DNA of 64,000 nt from Xylocopa sonorina (taxonomy: Eukaryota > Arthropoda > Insecta > Hymenoptera > Apidae): the NCBI RefSeq assembly GCF_050948175.1, contig NW_027490394.1, positions 62,001 to 126,000 on the forward strand. The letters are read 5' to 3'. The number at the start of each line of letters is the position of its first letter. The stretch's first letter is position 1. The notes under the pieces were generated by a model, which was given only the letters and a program-made list of their open reading frames with translations, was not told the origin of the DNA and did not search any database. A program made the position numbers and the translations under genes. Shown one piece after another: positions 55,908-64,000 of the stretch.

Positions 55908-58900
55908 TTACATTCATTTGAAGTGTTGACGAGGAATACATAACACTTCGCAAATCATATTATATCTTACCATGAAACGTAGAAATGAGATGCGATATCG
56001 CGTTTTAAGACGCATTAGAAAGCTATTGCTACGATACGTACACATCTACAAACGCTATTTCCTAGCGAGGTGGTATCGCATTCACATTCATTTGATGTGT
56101 AGACGAGGAATACATAACACTTCGCAAATCATGTTATATATTACCATGAAACATAGAAACGAGATGCGATATCGCGTTTTAAGAATCATATGAACTCTAT
56201 TGCTACGATACGTAGACATCTGCAAACGCTATTTCCTAGCGAGGAAGTGTCGCATTCACATTCATTTGAAGTGTAGACGAGGAATACATAACACTTCGCA
56301 AATCATATTATATCTTACCATGAAACATAGAAATGAGATGCGATATCGCGTTTTAAGAAGCATTAGAACACTGTCACTACGATACCTAGACATCTAATGA
56401 CGCTATTTCCTAGCAAGGAAGTGACGCATTTACATTCATTTGAAGTGTAGACGAGGAATACATAACACTTCGCAAATCGTATTATATCTTACCATGAACC
56501 ATAGAAATGAGATGCGATATCGCTTTTTAAGGATCATAAGAACTCTATTGCTACGATACGCAGACATCTGCAAACGCTATTTCCTTGCAAGGAAGTGTCG
56601 CATTTACATTCATTTGAGTCGTAGACGAGGAATGCATAACACTTCGCAATGAATATTTTATCTTATCATGAAACATAGATATGAGATGCAATATCTCGTT
56701 TTAAGAAGCATTTGAACACTATTGCTTCGATACGTAGGCATCTGCAAACGCTATTTCCTAGCGAGGATGTGTCGCATTCACATTCATTTGAAGTGTAGAC
56801 GAGGAATACAGAACACTTCGCAAATCATATTATATCTTACCATGAAACATAGAAATGAGATGCGTTTTCGCGTTTTAAGAAGCATTAGAAAGCTATTGCT
56901 ACGATACGTAGACATCTGCAAACGCTACTTCCTAGCGAGGAAGTATCGCATTCACATTCATTTGAAGTGTAGACGAGGAATACATAACACTTCGCAAATC
57001 ATATTATATCTTACCATGAAACGTAGAAATGAGATGCCATATCGCGTTTTAAGAAGCATTAGAACTCTATTGCTACGATACGTAGACATCTGCAAACGCT
57101 ATTTGCTTGCAAGGAAGTGTCGCATTTACATTCATTTGAAATGCAGACGAGGAATACATAACACTTCGCAAATCATATTATATCTTACCATGAAACATAG
57201 AAATGAGATGCCATATCGCGTTTTAAGAAGCATTAGAACTCTATTGCTACGATACGTAGACATCTGCAAACGCTATTTCCTAGCGAGGAAGTATCGCATT
57301 CACATTCATTTGAAGTGTAGACGAGGAATACATAACTCTTCGCAAATCATGTTATATCTTACCATGAAACATAGAAATGAGATGCGATATCGCGTTTTAA
57401 GAATCATATGAACTCTATTGCTATGATACGTAGACATCTGCAAACGCTATTTCCTTGCAAGGAAGTGTCGCATTTACATTCCTTTGAAGTGCAGACGAGG
57501 AATACATAACACTTCGCAAATCATGTTATATCTTACCATGAAACATAGAAATGAGATGCGATTTCGCGTTTTAAGAAGCATTAGAAAGCTATTGCTACGA
57601 TACGTAGACATCTGCAAACGCTATTTCCTAGCGAGGAAGTATCGCATTCACATTCATTTGAAGTGTAGACGAGGAATACATAACACTTTGCAAATCATGT
57701 TATATCTTACCATGAAACATAGAAATGAGATGCGATATCGCGTTTTAATAATCATATGAACTCTATTGCTACGATACGTAGACATCTGCAATCGTTATTT
57801 CCTAGCGAGGCAGTGTCGCATTCACATTCATTTGAAGTGTAGACGAGGAATACATAACACTTCGCAAATCATATTATATCTTACCATGAAACATAGAAAT
57901 GAGATGCGATATCGCGTTTTAAGAAGCATTAGAACACTATCACTACGATACCTAGACATCTGCAGACGCTATTTCCTAGCAAGGAAGTGTCGCATTTACA
58001 TTCATTTGAAGTGTAGACGAGGAATACATAACACTTCGCAAATCATATTATATCTTACGATGAAACATAGAAATGAGATGCGATTTCGAGTTTTAAGAAG
58101 CATTAGAAAGCTATTGCTACGATACGTAGACATCTGCAAACGCTACTTCCTAGCGAGGAAGTGTCGCATTCACATTCATTTGAAGTGTAGACGAGGAATA
58201 CATAATACTTCGCAAATCATGTTATATCTTACCATGAAACATAGAAATGAGATGCAATATCGCGTTTTAAGAATCATATGAACTCTATTGCTACGATACG
58301 TAGACATCTGCAAACGCTATTTCCTTGCAAGGAAGTGTCGCAGTTACATTCATTTGAAGTGTAGACGAGGAATACATAACACTTCGCAAATCATATTATA
58401 CCTTACCATGAAACATAGAAATGAGATGCGATATCGCGTTTTAAGAAGCATTACAGCAATATTGCTACGATAGGTAGACATTTGCAAACGCTGTTTCCTT
58501 GCAAGGAAGTGTCGCATTTACATTCATTTGAAGTGTAGACGAGGAATACATAACACTTCGCAAATCATATTATATCTTACCATGAAACATAGAAATGAGA
58601 TGCGATATCGCGTTTTAAGTATCATAAGAACTCTATTGCTACGATACGTAGACATCTGCAAACATAATTTGCCTGCAAGGAAGTGTCGCATATACATTCA
58701 TTTGAAATGCAGACGAGGAATACATAACACTTCGCAAATCATATTATATCTTACCATGAAACGTAGAAATGAGATGCCATATCGCGTTTTAAGAAGCATT
58801 AGAACTCTATTGCTACGATACGTAGACATCTGCAAACGCTATTTCCTAGCGAGGAAGTATCGCATTCACATTCATTTGAAGTGTAGACGAGTAATACATA

Positions 58901-59562
58901 ACACTTCGCAAATCATGTTATATCTTACCATGAAACATAGAAATGAGATGCGATATCGCGTTTTAAGAATCATATGAACTCTATTGCTACGATACGTAGA
59001 CATCTGCAAACGCTATTTCCTTGCAAGGAAGTGTCGCATTTACATTCATTTGAAGTGCAGACGAGGAATACATAACACGTCGCAAATCATGTTATATCTT
59101 ACCATGAAACATAGAAATGAGATGCGATTTCGCGTTTTAAGAAGCATTAGAAAGCTATTGCTACGATACGTAAACATCTGCAAACGCTATTTCCTAGCGA
59201 GGAAGTATCGCATTCACATTCATTTGAAGTGTAGAAGAGGAATACATAACACTTCGCAAATCATGTTATATCTTACCATGAAACATAGAAATGAGATGCG
59301 ATATCGCGTTTTATGAATCATATGAACTCTATTGCTACGATACGTAGACATCTGTAAACGCTATTTCCTTGCAAGGAAGTGTCGCATTTACTTTCATTTG
59401 AATCGTAGACGAGGAATGCATAACACTTCGCAAAAGAATATTATATCTTACCATGAAACATAGAAATGAGATGCGATTTCGCGTTTTAAGAAGCATTAGA
59501 AAGCTATTGCTACGATACGTAGACATCTGCAAACGCTATTTCCTAGCGAGGAAGTGTCGCAG
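55908..59562 (+). repeat. 21-mer higher-order repeat, 3655 bp, copy 2
   Basis: This is the second copy, directly adjacent to the first. It carries the same A insertion at about 59432. Immediately after it the array continues into monomers matching 49.9-51 kb (CATACAAATGAG, CTATATCCTTGC, AAATTAGATGCC, CATTATAACTC), so the duplication was inserted within an older HOR of the same family. Confidence 0.92.
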
Positions 59563-62500
59563 TTACATTCATTTGAAGTGTAGACGAGGAATACATAACA
59601 CTTCGCAAATCATATTATATCTTACCATGAAACATACAAATGAGATGCGATATCGCGTTTTAAGAATCATATGAACTCTATTGCTGCGATACGTAGACAT
59701 CTGCAAACGCTATATCCTTGCAAGGAAGTGTCGCATTTACATTCATTTGAAGTGCAGACGAGGAATACATAACACTTCGCAAATCATATTATATCTTACC
59801 ATGAAACATAGAAATGAGATGCGATATCGCGTTTTAAGTATCATAAGAACTCTATTGCTACGATACGCAGACATCTGCAAACGCTATTTGCTTGCAAGGA
59901 AGTGTCGCATTTACATTCATTTGAAATGCAGACGAGGAATACATAACACTTCGCAAATCATATTATATCTTACCATGAAACAGAGAAATTAGATGCCATA
60001 TCGCGTTTTAAGATGCATTATAACTCTATTGCTACGATACGTAGACATCTGCAAACGCTATTTCCTAGCGAGGAAGTATCGCATTCACATTCATTTGAAG
60101 TGTAGACGAGGAATACATAACACTTCGCAAATCATGTTATATCTTACCATGAAACATAGAAATGAGATGCGATATCGCGTTTTAAGAATCATATGAACTC
60201 TATTGCTATGATACGTAGACATCTGCAAACGCTATTTCCTTGCAAGGAAGTGTCGCATTTACATTCATTTGAAGTGCAGACGAGGAATACATAACACTTC
60301 GCAAATCATGTTATATCTTACCATGAAACATAGAAATGAGATGCGATTTCGCGTTTTAAGAAGCATTAGAAAGCTATTGCTACGATACGTAGACATCTGC
60401 AAACGCTATTTCCTAGCGAGGAAGTATCGCATTCACATTCATTTGAAGTGTAGACGAGGAATACATAACACTTCGCAAATCATGTTATATCTTACCATGA
60501 AACATAGAAATGAGATGCGATATCGCGTTTTAATAATCATATGAACTCTATTGCTACGATACGTAGACATCTGCAATCGTTATTTCCTAGCGAGGAAGTG
60601 TCGCATTCACATTCATTTGAAGTGTAGACGAGGAATACATAACACTTCGCAAATCATATTATATCTTACCATGAAACATAGAAATGAGATGCGATATCGC
60701 GTTTTAAGAAGCATTAGAACACTATCACTACGATACCTAGACATCTGCAGACGCTATTTCCTAGCAAGGAAGTGTCGCATTTACATTCATTTGAAGTGTA
60801 GACGAGGAATACATAACACTTCGCAAATCATATTATATCTTACGATGAAACATAGAAATGAGATGCGATTTCGAGTTTTAAGAAGCATTAGAAAGCTATT
60901 GCTACGATACGTAGACATCTGCAGACACTATTTCCTAGCAAGGAAGTGTCGCATTTACATTCATTTGAAGTGTAGACGAGGAATACATGACACTTCGCAA
61001 ATCATATTGTATCTTACCATGAAACATATAAATGAGACGCGATATCTCGTTTTAAGAAGCATTAGAAAGCTATTGCTACGATACGTAGACATCTGCTAAC
61101 GCTATTTCCTAGCGAGGAAGTATCGCATTCACATTCTTTTGAAGTTTTGACGAGGAATACATAACACTTCGCAAATCATTTATATCTTACCATGAAACAT
61201 AGAAATGAGATGCGATATCGCGTTTTAAGAATCATATGAACTCTATTGCTACGATACGTAGACATCTGCAATCGTTATTTCCTTGCAAGGAAGTGTCGCA
61301 TTTACATTCATTTGAAGTGTTGACGAGGAATACATAACACTTCGCAAATCATATTATATCTTACCATGAAACGTAGAAATGAGATGCGATATCGCGTTTT
61401 AAGACGCATTAGAAAGCTATTGCTACGATACGTACACATCTACAAACGCTATTTCCTAGCGAGGTGGTATCGCATTCACATTCATTTGATGTGTAGACGA
61501 GGAATACATAACACTTCGCAAATCATGTTATATATTACCATGAAACATAGAAACGAGATGCGATATCGCGTTTTAAGAATCATATGAACTCTATTGCTAC
61601 GATACGTAGACATCTGCAAACGCTATTTCCTAGCGAGGAAGTGTCGCATTCACATTCATTTGAAGTGTAGACGAGGAATACATAACACTTCGCAAATCAT
61701 ATTATATCTTACCATGAAACATAGAAATGAGATGCGATATCGCGTTTTAAGAAGCATTAGAACACTGTCACTACGATACCTAGACATCTAATGACGCTAT
61801 TTCCTAGCAAGGAAGTGACGCATTTACATTCATTTGAAGTGTAGACGAGGAATACATAACACTTCGCAAATCGTATTATATCTTACCATGAACCATAGAA
61901 ATGAGATGCGATATCGCTTTTTAAGGATCATAAGAACTCTATTGCTACGATACGCAGACATCTGCAAACGCTATTTCCTTGCAAGGAAGTGTCGCATTTA
62001 CATTCATTTGAGTCGTAGACGAGGAATGCATAACACTTCGCAATGAATACTTTATCTTATCATGAAACATAGATATGAGATGCAATATCTCGTTTTAAGA
62101 AGCATTTGAACACTATTGCTTCGATACGTAGGCATCTGCAAACGCTATTTCCTAGCGAGGATGTGTCGCATTCACATTCATTTGAAGTGTAGACGAGGAA
62201 TACAGAACACTTCGCAAATCATATTATATCTTACCATGAAACATAGAAATGAGATGCGTTTTCGCGTTTTAAGAAGCATTAGAAAGCTATTGCTACGATA
62301 CGTAGACATCTGCAAACGCTACTTCCTAGCGAGGAAGTATCGCATTCACATTCATTTGAAGTGTAGACGAGGAATACATAACACTTCGCAAATCATATTA
62401 TATCTTACCATGAAACGTAGAAATGAGATGCCATATCGCGTTTTAAGAAGCATTAGAACTCTATTGCTACGATACGTAGACATCTGCAAACGCTATTTCC

Positions 62501-64000
62501 TAGCGAGGAAGTGTCGCATTCACATTCATTTGAAATGCAGACGAGGAATACATAACACTTCGCAAATCATATTATATCTTACCATGAAACATAGAAATGA
62601 GATGCCATATCGCGTTTTAAGAAGCATTAGAACTCTATTGCTACGATACGTAGACATCTGCAAACGCTATTTCCTAGCGAGGAAGTATCGCATTCACATT
62701 CATTTGAAGTGTAGACGAGGAATACATAACACTTCGCAAATCATGTTATATCTTACCATGAAACATAGAAATGAGATGCGATATCGCGTTTTAAGAATCA
62801 TATGAACTCTATTGCTACGATACGTAGACATCTGCAAACGCTATTTCCTTGCAAGGAAGTGTCGCAGTTACATTCATTTGAAGTGTAGACGAGGAATACA
62901 TAACACTTCGCAAATCAAATTATATCTTACCATGAAACATAGAAATGAGATGCGATATCGCGTTTTAAGCAGCATTAGAGCAATATTGCTACGATAGGTA
63001 GACATTTGCAAACGCTATTTCCTTGCAAGGAAGTGTCGCATTTACATTCATTTGAAGTGTAGACGAGGAATACATAACACTTCGCAAATCATATTATATC
63101 TTACCATGAAACATAGAAATGAGATGCGATATCGCGTTTTAAGTATCATAAGAACTCTATTGCTACGATACGTAGACATCTGCAAACATAATTTGCCTGC
63201 AAGGAAGTGTCGCATATACATTCATTTGAAATGCAGACGAGGAATACATAACACTTCGCAAATCATATTATATCTTACCATGAAACGTAGAAATGAGATG
63301 CCATATCGCGTTTTAAGAAGCATTAGAACTCTATTGCTACGATACGTAGACATCTGCAAACGCTATTTCCTAGCGAGGAAGTATCGCATTCACATTCATT
63401 TGAAGTGTAGACGAGTAATACGTAACACTTCGCAAATCATGTTATATCTTACCATGAAACATAGAAATGAGATGCGATATCGCGTTTTAAGAATCATATG
63501 AACTCTATTGCTACGATACGTAGACATCTGCAAACGCTATTTCCTTGCAAGGAAGTGTCGCATTTACATTCCTTTGAAGTGCAGACGAGGAATACATAAC
63601 ACTTCGCAAATCATGTTATATCTTACCATGAAACATAGAAATGAGATGCGATTTCGCGTTTTAAGAAGCATTAGAAAGCTATTGCTACGATACGTAGACA
63701 TCTGCAAACGCTATTTCCTAGCGAGGAAGTATCGCATTCACATTCATTTGAAGTGTAGACGAGGAATACATAACACTTTGCAAATCATGTTATATCTTAC
63801 CATGAAACATAGAAATGAGATGCGATATCGCGTTTTAATAATCATATGAACTCTATTGCTACGATACGTAGACATCTGCAATCGTTATTTCCTAGCGAGG
63901 AAGTGTCGCATTCACATTCATTTGAAGTGTAGACGAGGAATACATAACACTTCGCAAATCATATTATATCTTACCATGAAACATAGAAATGAGATGCGAT
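59563..64000 (+). repeat. Further partial copies of the 16-21-mer HOR, running off the window
   Basis: The segment 59453-60544 corresponds to 49881-50972 (offset 9572). A chimeric stretch with the rare haplotype occupies about 60920-61190. Then 61190-62460 corresponds to 52141-53411 and to 55796-57066 (offsets 9049 and 5394), with a private GAATACTTTATC near 62047. The segment 63052-63500 corresponds to 54873-55321. The signature monomer starts again at 63856, and the window ends inside the array. Confidence 0.8.
61088..61190 (+). repeat. Rare monomer haplotype with 1-bp deletion, copy 2
   Basis: This has the same three diagnostic variants as 25592-25695, 35496 bases (exactly 204 units) downstream, with one noticed difference (ATTCTTTTGAAG against ATTCATTTGAAG). 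It interrupts an otherwise local 16-21-mer HOR. Confidence 0.85.

Larger units (their letters stand above)
1..64000 (+). repeat. 174-bp satellite DNA array, about 368 head-to-tail monomers
   Basis: The entire window is built from one tandem unit. The motif GACATCTGC (or a close variant) lies at 12, 186 and then every 174 bases. The conserved ATGAAACAT anchor lies at 117 and, at the far end, at 63976, which is 367 periods plus one base. All copies are in the same orientation and no unrelated sequence interrupts them. Base counting of a typical unit gives 63 G+C in 174 (36%). Neighbouring units differ by scattered point substitutions, and length changes are limited to nine single-base indels. 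Arrays of this unit size and organisation are typical of eukaryotic centromeric or other heterochromatic satellites. Which of these locations applies cannot be read from the sequence, because both ends are still inside the array. The satellite family is not one I recognise. Confidence 0.98.

Noticed and set aside
55680..59532. Short reverse-strand open frames (65-73 codons), for example 55680-55877 and 59335-59532
   Set aside because: They are antisense reads of the same monomers, present only where local variants or indels remove stops. The pair is identical because it lies in the 3655-bp duplication.
1..64000. CRISPR array
   Set aside because: The repeat is contiguous at 174 bp with no alternation of short constant repeats and unique spacers, and there are no cas-like genes.
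1..64000. Primate alpha satellite (171 bp) or another named satellite
   Set aside because: The unit is 174 bp and its sequence does not resemble the alpha-satellite consensus I know, and no intact CENP-B box is present. No other known family could be recognised by eye.
1..64000. Canonical CENP-B box (NTTCGNNNNANNCGGGN)
   Set aside because: I saw no CGGG in any monomer type. The nearest match, TTTCGTTTGAATCGTAG, lacks the last two core bases, so it is reported only as a weak resemblance.
1..64000. Transposable element insertions, tRNA or rRNA genes, or telomeric repeats within the array
   Set aside because: The 174-bp register continues unbroken through the whole window apart from nine single-base indels, leaving no room for inserted sequence.
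1..64000. Assembly collapse or artificial expansion of the whole array
   Set aside because: The many graded differences between monomers and the nested HORs of different sizes look biological. Only the near-identical 11-, 17- and 21-mer pairs need read-level confirmation.

Overview
The whole window is one uninterrupted head-to-tail satellite DNA array. The repeat unit is 174 bp, about 368 copies cover the 64 kb, and every copy lies in the same orientation. The array runs off both ends, so no flanking DNA is visible. I found no gene, RNA gene, transposon, CRISPR array or inverted segment. The unit length follows from anchors: the same motif recurs at 12, 186 and onward to the last copy at exact multiples of 174, apart from nine single-base indels whose effects on register (+1 or -1 each) sum to the net +1 seen across the window.

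This is a eukaryotic satellite, of the kind found at centromeres or in pericentromeric and subtelomeric heterochromatin. The species cannot be named from the sequence. A hand count of a consensus-like monomer gives about 36% GC and nine CpG dinucleotides, where about 5.7 are expected from base composition. CpG is therefore not depleted, which fits a genome with little germline CpG methylation (many invertebrates) better than a heavily methylated vertebrate or plant genome. That is an inference.

Monomers fall into linked sequence types, and these are arranged in nested higher-order repeats (HORs) that change along the array. The layout is: 1-11.2 kb, a heterogeneous mosaic with dispersed kilobase-scale duplications; 11.2-15.1 kb, a tandem 11-mer (1914 bp); 15.1-18.4 kb, mixed; 18.4-24.1 kb, an HOR of variable size (9, 8 and 10 monomers); 24.1-33.7 kb, short 3-, 4-, 5- and 13-monomer duplications; 33.7-39.6 kb, a tandem 17-mer (2958 bp); 40.7-45.2 kb, a 14-mer followed by a 12-mer version of itself; 45.4-46.4 kb, a dimer; 46.4-64 kb, a 16-21-mer family that includes two apparently identical 3655-bp copies at 52253-59562. 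This is the pattern left by repeated unequal exchange and local homogenisation.

Because 174 is divisible by 3, one forward frame stays open through many monomers and yields arginine-rich pseudo-proteins of up to 368 codons. These are almost certainly not genes. Recurrent in-frame stops are inherited as part of the HOR types, and indels shift the frame without consequence. The most interesting signals are the conserved palindromes in each monomer, a degenerate CENP-B-box-like sequence confined to the first 18 kb, a rare monomer haplotype shared by sites 35.5 kb apart, and very recent kilobase-scale amplification.
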